Assembly: GCA_016703745.1 (NCBI GenBank)
Contig: JADJBK010000004.1
Location: forward strand, 1-64,000
Reading direction: 5' to 3'
Source of the DNA: Nitrosomonas sp.
Lineage (GTDB): Bacteria > Pseudomonadota > Gammaproteobacteria > Burkholderiales > Nitrosomonadaceae
DNA: 64,000 nucleotides
In this document: positions 53,291 to 61,161 of the stretch, in pieces
How positions within the stretch are numbered: the stretch's first letter is position 1
Layout of the letters: each line of letters starts with the position of its first letter
Notes under the pieces: model-generated
What the model was told of the DNA's origin: nothing
The model's database searches: none
Seen by the model: the letters and a program-made list of their open reading frames with translations, nothing else
Program-made: the position numbers and the translations under genes

Positions 53291-53570
53291 ATAAGGAGAT
53301 GAAATAAATCTTTTTCACAGAAAAATTTTTGGGTATCAAAGGAGACAAGGATGCAATGATCTGCGCAGATTTGCGGTGCGTACATAGGAGTCTTACCCTC
53401 ACTTGTCTATTGCCGCACTCTCCAAACGTGCGGTTGAAACCAAACCGCAAAACCCTGAAGGGGGATAAGTTTTGTTGTAATACAGTTGCACATAGCGCAA
53501 GCCAGCTATAGTGGACCCTCCTTTCAGGACAGCAAATTAAGATGGTATCCTGCTAGAAAAGGAACAGGCA

Positions 53571-53879
53571 ATGACTGGCATAAAGCGAAAGAATTTTACG
53601 GGTGATTTGAAGGCTAAAGTAGCGCTTGAAGCAATTCGTGGCATCAAGACGGTAAACGAAATTGGTCAGGAGTTTGGAGTGCATCCGACGCAAGTTGGTT
53701 TGTGGAAGAAGGAATTGCAAAAGCAGGCATTCAATCTGTTTGGAACCAGGCGTGGTGTAAAGCTAAAGCCTGTTGATCCGTCATCGAGTCCGGAGCGACT
53801 GTATTCGGAAATTGGTCGATTGAAGATGGAATTGGACTGGCTTAAAAAAAGTCCTGGATCAGCCAATAGCGGTGCGTAA
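53571..53879 (+). CDS. IS3-family OrfA
   Basis: A 102-aa OrfA with the helix-turn-helix KVALEAIRGIKTVNEIGQEF then GVHPTQVGLWKKEL and a leucine-zipper-like tail (RLYSEIGRLKMELDWLKK). A7 at 53844-53850 is a programmed -1 frameshift site to join OrfB. Confidence 0.85.
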   Translation: MTGIKRKNFTGDLKAKVALEAIRGIKTVNEIGQEFGVHPTQVGLWKKELQKQAFNLFGTRRGVKLKPVDPSSSPERLYSEIGRLKMELDWLKKSPGSANSGA

Positions 53880-54798
53880 ACAATGGATCGATGCGACTGC
53901 GCCATTGCCACTGATGCGGCAATGTGAACTCACCGACGTAGCGCGATCCACTGTCTATGCGCCACGCCTGGTTGTGCAACCGGACGCGCAGGAACTGGCT
54001 TTACTGGAACTCATTGACGCAGAATACACACGGCACCCATTTTACGGCAGCCGCAAGATTGTGCAATATCTGCGAAGTTTGGGGCACGCAATCAACCGCA
54101 AGCGTGTGCAAAGATTGATGGGTATATTATGTCTTGCGGGTATGGCGCCGGGGCCAAACACCAGCCGGCGATACCCGCAGCACAAGGTTTATCCGTACTT
54201 GCTCAGAGGCGTGCCAATTAATCGCCCCAACCAGGTGTGGAGCACAGACATCACGTACATTCGTCTGCCGCGAGGGTTTGTGTATCTGGTGGCGATCATT
54301 GACTGGTACTCGCGCAAAGTATTGTCATGGCAGCTATCGAACACGCTGGACAGTCGATTTTGCGTGGATTGTCTGGAACAGGCCCTGCAAACACATGGCG
54401 TGCCTGACGTATTCAATACCGATCAGGGCAGTCAGTTCACCAGTGACGATTTCATTGGCGCACTCAAAGCACGCGACATTACCATCAGCATGGATGGGCG
54501 TGGCAGAGCATCGGACAATATCTTTGTGGAACGGCTCTGGCGCAGCGTCAAACACGAAGATGTTTACCTGAAAGGGTATGCAACAATGACTGATTTAATG
54601 CTTGGTCTGACAGAGTACTTTACGTTCTACAATACAACACGGATGCATCAGTCACTGGGATATCACACACCGGACGAGGTTTACCTGACAGCGAGCGGAG
54701 GTGGGGCAAAGATTATCGACAAATACAGCGAAACAGAAAAAATTTCATCAAAAATAGAGTCAAAGAATCGGGGCAGCGCCGTTCCGCTGCATGAATAG
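53872..54798 (+). CDS. IS3-family OrfB transposase
   Basis: OrfB carries the DDE integrase core: VWSTDITYIRLPRGFVYLVA (first Asp), VFNTDQGSQFTSDDFIGALK (second Asp) and ASDNIFVERLWRSVKHEDVY (Glu). The HTH_21 region HPFYGSRKIVQYLRSLGHAI precedes it. The product is normally made as an OrfAB fusion by -1 slippage. Confidence 0.88.
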   Translation: MRKQWIDATAPLPLMRQCELTDVARSTVYAPRLVVQPDAQELALLELIDAEYTRHPFYGSRKIVQYLRSLGHAINRKRVQRLMGILCLAGMAPGPNTSRRYPQHKVYPYLLRGVPINRPNQVWSTDITYIRLPRGFVYLVAIIDWYSRKVLSWQLSNTLDSRFCVDCLEQALQTHGVPDVFNTDQGSQFTSDDFIGALKARDITISMDGRGRASDNIFVERLWRSVKHEDVYLKGYATMTDLMLGLTEYFTFYNTTRMHQSLGYHTPDEVYLTASGGGAKIIDKYSETEKISSKIESKNRGSAVPLHE

Positions 54799-55943
54799 GA
54801 TGCCCTCTTAAATTCGATCTATTATTGTCTTGACTGCGGGGTCCACTTTACTATGCAGAAGGCAAAAAGAAGTTGTCTTATGCCGATTTGTGCAAACATC
54901 TGACCGAGTGGCGGAAGAGTAGCGAAACGCAATGGCTATCTGAAACCCATTCCCAACCCTTGCAACAAACGCTTAAAGACCTGGAGCGAGCCTACAAAAA
55001 CTTCTTCGAGAAACGCGCAGACTTCCCGCGCTTCAAGAAGAAAGGCCAATCGGATAACTTTCGCTATCCGCAAGGCTGTAAGCTCGACCAAGGCAATAGC
55101 CAAATTTTCTTGCCAAAACTGGGCTGGGTGCGCTACCGCAACAGCCGTGAAGTGTTGGGCGTTGTGAAAAACGTCACCGTATCCGGCAAACAAGGCAAAT
55201 GGTTCGTCTCGATTCAGACGCAGCGAGAAATAGAGCAACCACTGCCAACAGCGACAACAGCTATTGGCATCGATGTCGGTATTGCCCGTTTTGCCACAAT
55301 GAGCGATAAAAACTATATCGCTCCGTTAAACAGCTTCAAGAAGCACCAACAACGGCTCGCGCGTTACCAACGTCGTATGAGCCGCAAGGTTAAATTCAGC
55401 AACAATTGGAAGAAGGCAAAAGCCAAAGTTCAGAAGATTCACAGCCGTATTGCTAACGCCAGAAAAGATTTCTTGCACAAAACCACGACAACGATCAGCA
55501 AAAACCACGCGCTCGTTTGTATTGAGGATTTGCAAGTACGGAATATGTCCAAGTCTTCTAAGGGCAATAGCGAACAGCACGGTAAGCGAGTGAAGCAGAA
55601 GTCCGGCCTAAACCGTTCTATCCTCGATCAAGGATGGGGCGAATTCAGGCGGCAATTGGACTACAAGGTGGCATGGAATGGCGGGATATTGCTTGCCGTG
55701 CCTCCCCATAACACCAGCCGAACTTGCCCGTGCTGTCATCATGTATCAAAAGACAATCGGAAAACGCAAGCAACGTTTCTTTGCGTCGATTGCGGATACG
55801 AAAATCACGCCGATGTAGTCGGTGCGATCAACGTGCTAGAGCGGGGATACCGCTTGTTAGCCTGTGGAGAATCGGTGCAGTCAGGCCGTTCCGTGAAGCA
55901 GGAACCCACCGAAGCGACTCAAGCAATAGCTGCTTGAGCACCG

Positions 55944-55981
55944 TAGGAATCACCTTCCTTTAGGGAGGTGAGGATGTCAAT
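55944..55981 (+). ncRNA. IS605 right end of the second tnpB, guide RNA 3' scaffold
   Basis: AGGAATCACC, TTCCTTTAGG and GAGGTGAGGATGTCAA nearly repeat the end at 48612-48647 in the opposite orientation (G to T at one base). The flanking guide would be TGGATCGCCCGAAATTTG. A functional RNA is inferred only. The tnpB here is broken, but tnpB at 48.6 kb could use it. Confidence 0.4.
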
Positions 55982-56021
55982 GGATCGCCCGAAATTTGAG
56001 CAGTTCACTTTGGGAATTATC

Positions 56022-56048
56022 AATAAATAACCTGTACGGTTGTCTATC
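56022..56048 (+). promoter_or_regulatory. Activator box 4, promoter of the recombination operon
   Basis: AATAAATAACC, then TGTAC, then GGTTGTCTATC, a diverged form of boxes 1-3. GGTTGTCTAT is followed by 10 bp and TAATCT, the same spacing to a -10 as at boxes 2 and 3. It would put the exonuclease-to-radC genes under the same FlhDC-like activator, as known for the SXT recombination genes. Confidence 0.55.
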
Positions 56049-56205
56049 GAGTGCAATTAATCTGCAAACATTAAAAATTCTGTTGTAGAATAATTTCATC
56101 TCGTCCTTTCTAGTAAAGGATCTGATCTTCCAAGCTGTGGAAGCAAAACAAGCAGCAGTTTCTATATCACTTTGACGGGCTTTACTGTCTGTCACTCATC
56201 AATCC

Positions 56206-56245
56206 CACGGGGACATTATCCCCGCAGGGGCATGGTGTCTCCGTG
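56206..56245 (+). ncRNA. radC-type RNA leader, copy A (exonuclease gene)
   Basis: CACGGGGACA pairs over ten bases with TGTCTCCGTG (one G-U). The enclosed CCCC-GCA-GGGG forms an inner hairpin. An alternative hairpin, CGGGGA-CATTA-TCCCCG, competes with both. It ends 10 nt before the AGGAG of the gene at 56263. Copies at six other genes covary. Confidence 0.75.
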
Positions 56246-56262
56246 TTTTCAGGAGAACCACC

Positions 56263-57147
56263 ATGCAGACATCATCATCCGTAGTATCCACAAGAAAATC
56301 GATACCTGATAACAGCGCTCATCAGGGAATTCTTCAGTCGCTACCGGCGGAGGAATATCACAGTAACCCGGCGGTTGGACACTCAAGTCTGTTGAAATTA
56401 ATGCGCTCACCTGCGCATTACTTCAACTACATGACCAGTCCACGTGAGCCGACACCCGCAATGCAGCTTGGAAGTGCTTTCCATACGGCCTTGCTGGAAC
56501 CAGATGTTTTCAGGCAAAACTATATCGTCGCGCCTAAGTTTGATCGGCGCACCAAAGACGGTAAAGCTCAAGCTGAGGCATGGGAAGCAGCCAATGCTGG
56601 CAAAACATCTCTGACGCCTGGTGATATGGATTCCGTTGAGAAAATGATTTCATCGGTACAGGAACACGGTGGGGCAAGACTTCTACTCGCGCGCGGTCAG
56701 GCGGAAATGTCTGGATTCTGGACAGACCAGGAAACCGGCATTGCCTGCAAGTTTCGCCCGGATTTTCTGGCAACGAATGGTGATCTCATTACCAGCCTGG
56801 TTGACATCAAGACCTGTGTCGATGCAAGCAGGGAAGGATTTGCCAAATCAATTGCCACATTTGGCTACGACGTGCAGGCAGCCTACTACATTGATGGACT
56901 GGAAAAGCTAACTGGCAAAAGAGTTGGTTTCTACTTCGTCGCTGTGGAGAAGGATGCGCCACATGCAACGACAGTCTATGAGGCCAGTCTTGAGATGATC
57001 GAGGTTGGTCGAGCCAAATATCGCGCATCACTGGAATTACTCCAGTGGTGTCGCAAGAAAGGTCGCTACCCTTCCTACCAGCCTAATGGCGAGATCGAAA
57101 AAATCGATTTGCCGCGTTGGGCATCAAATTTCAATATAGAAGATTAA
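56263..57147 (+). CDS. RecE/YqaJ-like PD-(D/E)XK exonuclease
   Basis: A 294-aa nuclease that would resect double-stranded ends for RecT annealing. The RecE-type opening LPAEEYHSNPAVGHSSLLKL then MRSPAHYF leads to AMQLGSAFHTALLEP. The catalytic Asp is in CKFRPDFLATNGD, the D-x-K in LVDIKTCVDAS and the Q-x3-Y helix in YDVQAAYYIDGL. It heads an operon with ssb, primase and recT. Confidence 0.82.
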   Translation: MQTSSSVVSTRKSIPDNSAHQGILQSLPAEEYHSNPAVGHSSLLKLMRSPAHYFNYMTSPREPTPAMQLGSAFHTALLEPDVFRQNYIVAPKFDRRTKDGKAQAEAWEAANAGKTSLTPGDMDSVEKMISSVQEHGGARLLLARGQAEMSGFWTDQETGIACKFRPDFLATNGDLITSLVDIKTCVDASREGFAKSIATFGYDVQAAYYIDGLEKLTGKRVGFYFVAVEKDAPHATTVYEASLEMIEVGRAKYRASLELLQWCRKKGRYPSYQPNGEIEKIDLPRWASNFNIED

Positions 57148-57290
57148 GCTAGCTATATAGCTATCTTATTTATACCACCCACCCCTATGCTTCGGCGTAG
57201 GGGTTTCCTGATAGCTATATAGCTATCAATGACTATTTTCCTGAGCGCATCAAGGTGTGTTGAGGAAAACAGGATTGTTCTCTCTGGCTA
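57148..57290. repeat. Repeated intergenic module, copy 1
   Basis: It contains TAGCTATATAGCTA (57150-57163), a terminator, GATAGCTATATAGCTATC (57210-57227) and a hairpin (TTTTCCTGAGCGCATCAAGG then TGTGTTGAGGAAAA). The whole array recurs at 60649-60790 after recT. Stem changes between the copies (T to C opposite G) keep pairing, so the hairpin is under selection. Confidence 0.7.
57181..57206 (+). terminator. Terminator-like hairpin after the exonuclease gene
   Basis: ACCCCTA pairs with TAGGGGT around TGCTTCGGCG, followed by only TTT. The same hairpin occurs after recT at 60674. It may attenuate rather than fully stop transcription into ssb. Confidence 0.6.
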
Positions 57291-57377
57291 TGCCAAGGGA
57301 CATGAAGGTAGCTGGCCTTCCGAAATAAACAGCGTATCACTAGGCATCCGGGCAACCGGGCGTTTCTTTCAAACCCT

Positions 57378-57422
57378 GCCGGGTCAACACTGCTCCCGGT
57401 TGGGAATAGTGTCATGTCCGGC
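57378..57422 (+). ncRNA. radC-type RNA leader, copy F (ssb)
   Basis: GCCGGG pairs with TCCGGC, extended by CACT/AGTG, around an inner hairpin CTCCC-GGTT-GGGA. Sequence differs from copy A but the fold is the same. AAGGAG and the ssb ATG follow. Confidence 0.65.
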
Positions 57423-57445
57423 TTTTTCTGAATCAAGGAGTAATC

Positions 57446-57826
57446 ATGTTAAACAGAGTGCAACTGATTGGTTATCTGGGATCTGACCCGGAGATTCGCT
57501 ACACCCAGCAAGGTGAAGCGATTGCCCGCACACGCATTGCCACCAGTGAAAACTGGAAAGACAAAGCTGGTGCGAAACAGGAAAAAACAGAATGGCACAA
57601 CGTTATTTTCTTCGGAAAGCTCGCTGAAATTACTGGTGAGTATCTGAAGAAGGGTTCACTTGCCTATATCGAAGGACGGCTGCAAACGCGATCCTTCGAA
57701 AAAGACGGAGATTCCAGGTACATGACCGAAATTGTCGCAGACAGCATGAAAATGCTGCCAAACGGCAAAAAGCAGAACGACAGCAGCAATCAACAAACCG
57801 CTGCTGATGATTCGGGTCCTTTCTGA
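57446..57826 (+). CDS. ssb: Single-stranded DNA-binding protein
   Basis: A 126-aa SSB. The OB fold is recognisable from MLNRVQLIGYLGSDPEIRYT, TRIATSENWKDKAGAKQEKT, WHNVIFFGKLAEITGEYLKK and SLAYIEGRLQTRSFEKDG. The tail ends DDSGPF, the acidic tip used to recruit partners. It is expected to protect incoming single strands. Confidence 0.93.
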   Translation: MLNRVQLIGYLGSDPEIRYTQQGEAIARTRIATSENWKDKAGAKQEKTEWHNVIFFGKLAEITGEYLKKGSLAYIEGRLQTRSFEKDGDSRYMTEIVADSMKMLPNGKKQNDSSNQQTAADDSGPF

Positions 57827-57837
57827 CAGGAGGTAAC

Positions 57838-58170
57838 ATGAGTTATCAAATCATATTACCGGCCCTGTGGAAAGACGCCCTTATCAGAAATGACTGGGCT
57901 GCTCTTGAGCTGAATTTTCCGGAGCAGGCCGCCGATGCAAAAGCCTGGCAAATTGAATCTGGATTATCAGTTATTGGGTACAGGAATGAAACCCTGTACG
58001 TCAATTTCGATGGCCACATGACAGAATGCCTGGAATACACCTGCACGGAAAATAACCTATTTTTTGAGCAGGTTCTACATCGAATCGAATGCGGCGTATC
58101 AACAGTGATAGATGCTGAAATTATTCGTCGTTACGTTGCAGAAATCAGACAATCAAATTGTCATCATTGA
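57838..58170 (+). CDS. Small protein between ssb and primase
   Basis: A 110-aa acidic protein (SYQIILPALWKDALIRNDWA, then NETLYVNFDGHMTECLEYTC). Family not recognised. It starts 11 bp after ssb with AGGAGG. It has no radC-type leader of its own, so it is probably co-translated with ssb. Confidence 0.6.
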   Translation: MSYQIILPALWKDALIRNDWAALELNFPEQAADAKAWQIESGLSVIGYRNETLYVNFDGHMTECLEYTCTENNLFFEQVLHRIECGVSTVIDAEIIRRYVAEIRQSNCHH

Positions 58171-58185
58171 TTGTCATTCCACTCC

Positions 58186-58225
58186 CAGCCGGGGAATCAT
58201 TCCCGCCTGGGATGCGCTTCGGCTG
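58186..58225 (+). ncRNA. radC-type RNA leader, copy G (primase)
   Basis: CAGCCGGGG pairs with CTTCGGCTG and encloses TCCC-GCCT-GGGA. The CCC/GGG inner stem and the outer stem are kept with different bases from other copies. AAGGAG follows 10 nt later, before the ATG at 58247. Confidence 0.68.
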
Positions 58226-58246
58226 GTTTTCTTCAAGGAGAATCAG

Positions 58247-59332
58247 ATGAAAGCAGAAAAATTGAAAACTTTGGCAATGGGCAGATGGGAAGCAATTCTT
58301 TCTGCTATTGCTCCGCAATCCATCGTTGCGCTGAAATACAAGGGACGCCATGTACCATGCCCGGTTCACGGTGGTAAGGATGGTTTCCGAGTATTCAAAG
58401 ATGTTGCGATCACAGGTGGAAGCGTATGCAACACCTGTGGTTTCAATAATAATGGCTTTGCAACCATCATGTGGCTGAATGGCTGGGATTTCAAAACCAC
58501 CTTACAGGCGGTTGCAGATTATCTTGGTTTTGGTAGTCAGGAAAAACCGGCTATAAGACGGACATCAGTCAGTACCAGTAGTATCGGCAATGGTGATGAG
58601 AAGCTCCGTCAGGCACTTAATCGTGTTTGGCTGGAATCATTCAGTCTCTCCGATATAAAGGCACAGCCAGCAAAGCTGTATCTGGCAAGAAGGGGGATAT
58701 CCATTCTTCCTGCTGAAGAATCGGTGAAATTTCACCCGTCGCTTGCCTACTATGACAATCGACAACTGATTGGCAGATTCCCTGCAATTGTTGCCATGGT
58801 CAGTGATGCAGAAAGCAATCCTGTCACCATTCATCGCACTTATATTACGAACGATGGCAGGAAAGCACCGGTTCACGCGCCCAGGAAATTAATGGGCTAT
58901 CCAGGTGAACGCCAGATAACCGGTGGCGCTATCCGTCTAACAAGCGGAGATACGCAGATACTCGCCATTGCCGAGGGGCTGGAAACAGCACTGTCGGTAA
59001 TGGAGGGAACAGGCGTTCCAACATGGTGCGTGATCAATGCCACCTTGCTGGAGAATTTCGTTCCACCTGAAGGAACGACGCGTGTTCTTGTCTTTGCCGA
59101 CAAGGATATTGAGACTGATCAGCACCCCAAGGGTCATGGTCAGGAAGCCGCGAGAAATCTCACCCGGCGTCTGTGGCGGGAAGGGTTCAAAACATCGATA
59201 TTCATACCTTCTACAGAGATTGAGCAAGGCCAGAAATCGATAGACTGGAATGACGTATTTTTCCATCAGGGAAAGCTGGGATTTCCGGTTGTTGATCTTG
59301 AAGAAAATGGATTTAGGCAAAAGTCCGCCTGA
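58247..59332 (+). CDS. TOPRIM-domain primase with zinc finger
   Basis: A 361-aa protein. The start at 58247 is set by AAGGAG and the leader; the open frame extends upstream but into the previous gene. The N-terminal zinc finger is VPCPVHGGKDGFRVFKD with CNTCG. The TOPRIM domain has ILAIAEGLETALSVMEGTGV and VLVFADKDIETDQHPKGHGQ. Such primases prime the transferred strand or phage-like replication. Confidence 0.82.
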   Translation: MKAEKLKTLAMGRWEAILSAIAPQSIVALKYKGRHVPCPVHGGKDGFRVFKDVAITGGSVCNTCGFNNNGFATIMWLNGWDFKTTLQAVADYLGFGSQEKPAIRRTSVSTSSIGNGDEKLRQALNRVWLESFSLSDIKAQPAKLYLARRGISILPAEESVKFHPSLAYYDNRQLIGRFPAIVAMVSDAESNPVTIHRTYITNDGRKAPVHAPRKLMGYPGERQITGGAIRLTSGDTQILAIAEGLETALSVMEGTGVPTWCVINATLLENFVPPEGTTRVLVFADKDIETDQHPKGHGQEAARNLTRRLWREGFKTSIFIPSTEIEQGQKSIDWNDVFFHQGKLGFPVVDLEENGFRQKSA

Positions 59333-59341
59333 ACCAGGATA

Positions 59342-59362
59342 GCCCTGCCCATCGGGTGGGGC
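59342..59362 (+). terminator. Hairpin after the primase gene
   Basis: GCCCTGCCC pairs with GGGTGGGGC around ATC. There is no T run, so termination would be weak or factor-dependent. The following 170 bp to the recT leader is non-coding. Confidence 0.4.
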
Positions 59363-59533
59363 ATTATCCCAAGCGTTATCATGGATAATGTTTAGGATAA
59401 TCAACACCGTATTCTTCTGCCATGAGTAATCATGGAAGACGATATTCGCAACTGGCGAATCCAAATAATCAGTATATCAACTGTACCTGACGGGCTTCTT
59501 TCTGTCTGGTGTTTTATATCCATTTCACCCTAA

Positions 59534-59571
59534 GCGGGGACATTATTCCCGCAGGGGCATGGTGTCTCCGC
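59534..59571 (+). ncRNA. radC-type RNA leader, copy B (recT)
   Basis: GCGGGGACA pairs with TGTCTCCGC. The inner hairpin is CCC-GCA-GGG. Relative to copy A the outer A-U pair is replaced by G-C, a clear covariation. AAGGAG follows 8 nt later. Confidence 0.75.
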
Positions 59572-59590
59572 ATTATCAAGGAGCAACATC

Positions 59591-60646
59591 ATGGCTTTTC
59601 AAGCACTGAAAAATATCAATCGTTCTCAGGCTGCTAACCCAGTTAACGGAAACGAACCGAAGAACTTCCCGGCCATGCTGGATAAGTTCAAAGGAGAGAT
59701 TGCACGGGCCTTACCCAAGCATATCAATCCAGATCGGATGACCCGAATTGCACTAACCGCATTTCGTATGAATCCGCGACTGGCTGAGTGCGATCCGCGC
59801 TCAGTATTCGCAGCAATCGTCCAGTCCTCGCAACTGGGACTGGAAGTTGGCTTGATGGGAGAAGCGCATCTCGTTCCATTCAAAAATGAATGCCAGCTCA
59901 TTCCTGGTTATACAGGATTGATCAAGCTTGCAAGACAAAGTGGTTTTGTGCAGGACATCTACGCACATGAAGTCAGAATGAACGATACGTTTATCCTGAA
60001 TCTCGGCATGGAACGTAGCCTTGAACACAAGCCTATGACCAGCGCGGGAGGATTTCCCTCATCCGAAGAGGAGCGGGGAGCCATAGCCGGTTTTTATGCG
60101 GTGGCTGTATTCAAAGACGGAAGCCGGACATTCGTGGCAATGGGTGTCGCCGAGGTCGAGCGTATACGTGATAATTCACGCGGTTATCAGGCAGCAAAGC
60201 GTAGCAAAAAGGAATCTGTTTGGGATTCCGATTTTGTCGCGATGGGCCTTAAAACAGCAATCCGGCGATTATGCAAGTTTTTGCCGAAATCACCTGAGCT
60301 GGCAACTGCCTTGTCGCTCGACTCAGTATTAGAGCAAGGCAAGGATCAGCATCTCAATCTGATCGATGCCGCCACAGGAGAATTTGTGCCGGTTATCGCA
60401 GATGATCAGGATGAATCCAGCGAAGTAGAGACAGATACACCACCTTCTGCCAAAACTGCGAGAACATCTGAAGCGGCAATCAGTGATCCAGTATTGCAGG
60501 CTGCGGTACTGGCGCTGGAGAACGCAAAGACTGTCGATCAGTTGGATGAGGTCTATATCCGACTGGAGGCAGACTTTGCTGATACTGATCTTGAATTTCT
60601 GATGCGTCAGTACCGACGAATCAGGGATCTGATCGAATCAAAATAG
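59591..60646 (+). CDS. recT: RecT-family single-strand annealing protein
   Basis: A 351-aa RecT/Bet-type recombinase. The core reads RMTRIALTAFRMNPRLAECD, VQSSQLGLEVGLMGEAHLVP, ECQLIPGYTGLIKLARQSGF and GLKTAIRRLCKFLPKSPELA. The acidic C-terminal 80 residues may bind partners. With the exonuclease and SSB it forms a two-component recombination system as in SXT-type ICEs, which use it to generate hybrid elements. Confidence 0.9.
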   Translation: MAFQALKNINRSQAANPVNGNEPKNFPAMLDKFKGEIARALPKHINPDRMTRIALTAFRMNPRLAECDPRSVFAAIVQSSQLGLEVGLMGEAHLVPFKNECQLIPGYTGLIKLARQSGFVQDIYAHEVRMNDTFILNLGMERSLEHKPMTSAGGFPSSEEERGAIAGFYAVAVFKDGSRTFVAMGVAEVERIRDNSRGYQAAKRSKKESVWDSDFVAMGLKTAIRRLCKFLPKSPELATALSLDSVLEQGKDQHLNLIDAATGEFVPVIADDQDESSEVETDTPPSAKTARTSEAAISDPVLQAAVLALENAKTVDQLDEVYIRLEADFADTDLEFLMRQYRRIRDLIESK

Positions 60647-60648
60647 TA

Positions 60649-60790
60649 GATAGCTAGCTATCTTATACCACCTACCCCTATGCTTCGGCGTAGGGGTTTC
60701 CTGATAGCTATATATCTTGATAGCTATATAGCTATCAATGACTATTTTCCTGAGCGCATCAAGGTGTGCTGAGGAAAGCAGGATTCATGT
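60649..60790. repeat. Repeated intergenic module, copy 2
   Basis: It matches 57148-57290: GATAGCTAGCTATC (60649-60662), terminator hairpin (60674-60697), GATAGCTATATAGCTATC (60719-60736) and the TTTTCCT hairpin. It carries an extra half palindrome at 60703. The presence after both recT and the exonuclease suggests duplication of a regulatory block. Confidence 0.7.
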
Positions 60791-60885
60791 CCGTGGTTAT
60801 CCATGGCTGATCTTCCAAGCTGGGGAAGTAAATAAAACAGCATCAACAAGCATCCGGGTGATTGGGTGTCTATTTCATCAGTCCC

Positions 60886-60923
60886 ACGGGGATACCACTC
60901 CCCGCAGGGCATGGTGTCTCCGT
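60886..60923 (+). ncRNA. radC-type RNA leader, copy C (69-aa gene)
   Basis: ACGGGGATACC pairs over eleven bases with GGTGTCTCCGT (wobbles allowed). The inner hairpin is CCC-GCA-GGG. AAGGAG and the ATG at 60942 follow. Confidence 0.72.
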
Positions 60924-60941
60924 ATTTCAAGGAGCGACATC

Positions 60942-61151
60942 ATGGAAATATTATTTTCTATAAAAGCAGCGTTTGCCTGGATGAATTGCAAACGCAGTAA
61001 AAAATGTTTTCAGCCGGTCCAATGGCTGGAAACAGCTCCTGTATTTGCGCCAAATGAAGAATGGCGCAAATACGATACCCCTACCTGGTTACGCAGGGGT
61101 GTTCGTATCACAGGCAGAAAAGATGCCAAGAGCAAACTCCTAAGCCAATAA
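60942..61151 (+). CDS. Small basic protein behind a radC-type leader
   Basis: A 69-aa protein (MEILFSIKAAFAWMNCKRSK to RITGRKDAKSKLLSQ). The start at 60942 is set by AAGGAG and the leader; the longer frame from 60738 runs through the structured repeat and is rejected. The family is unknown. The basic C-terminus suggests nucleic-acid contact. Confidence 0.6.
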   Translation: MEILFSIKAAFAWMNCKRSKKCFQPVQWLETAPVFAPNEEWRKYDTPTWLRRGVRITGRKDAKSKLLSQ

Positions 61152-61161
61152 GGAGAATGCT

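Larger units (their letters stand above)
53509..54850 (+). mobile_element. IS3-family element inserted in tnpB
   Basis: The element runs from TAGTGGACCC at 53509 to GGGTCCACTTTA ending 54850, with imperfect inverted ends. CTA occurs on both sides (53506-53508 and 54851-54853), a 3-bp target duplication as expected for IS3. Two ORFs overlap with a slippery A7. Confidence 0.82.
53461..55937 (+). pseudogene. tnpB: Second tnpB, split by the IS3 element
   Basis: The C-terminal 360 codons (54852-55937) keep the RuvC Asp (AIGIDVGIARFATM), Glu (ALVCIEDLQVRNMS) and Asp (HADVVGAINVL) and the zinc Cys (CPCCHH, CVDCGY). Removing the IS3 copy and one CTA joins QLHIAQAS on the left to YAEGKKKLSYADLCKHLTEW on the right, the normal TnpB continuation. 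The far N-terminus is degraded. No tnpA accompanies it. Confidence 0.78.

Noticed and set aside
57229..57486. 85-aa ORF starting MTIFLSASRC, and a similar start at 60738
   Set aside because: The shared start comes from a duplicated structured non-coding block; both run through RNA leaders and overlap ssb or the 69-aa gene without their own conserved body.
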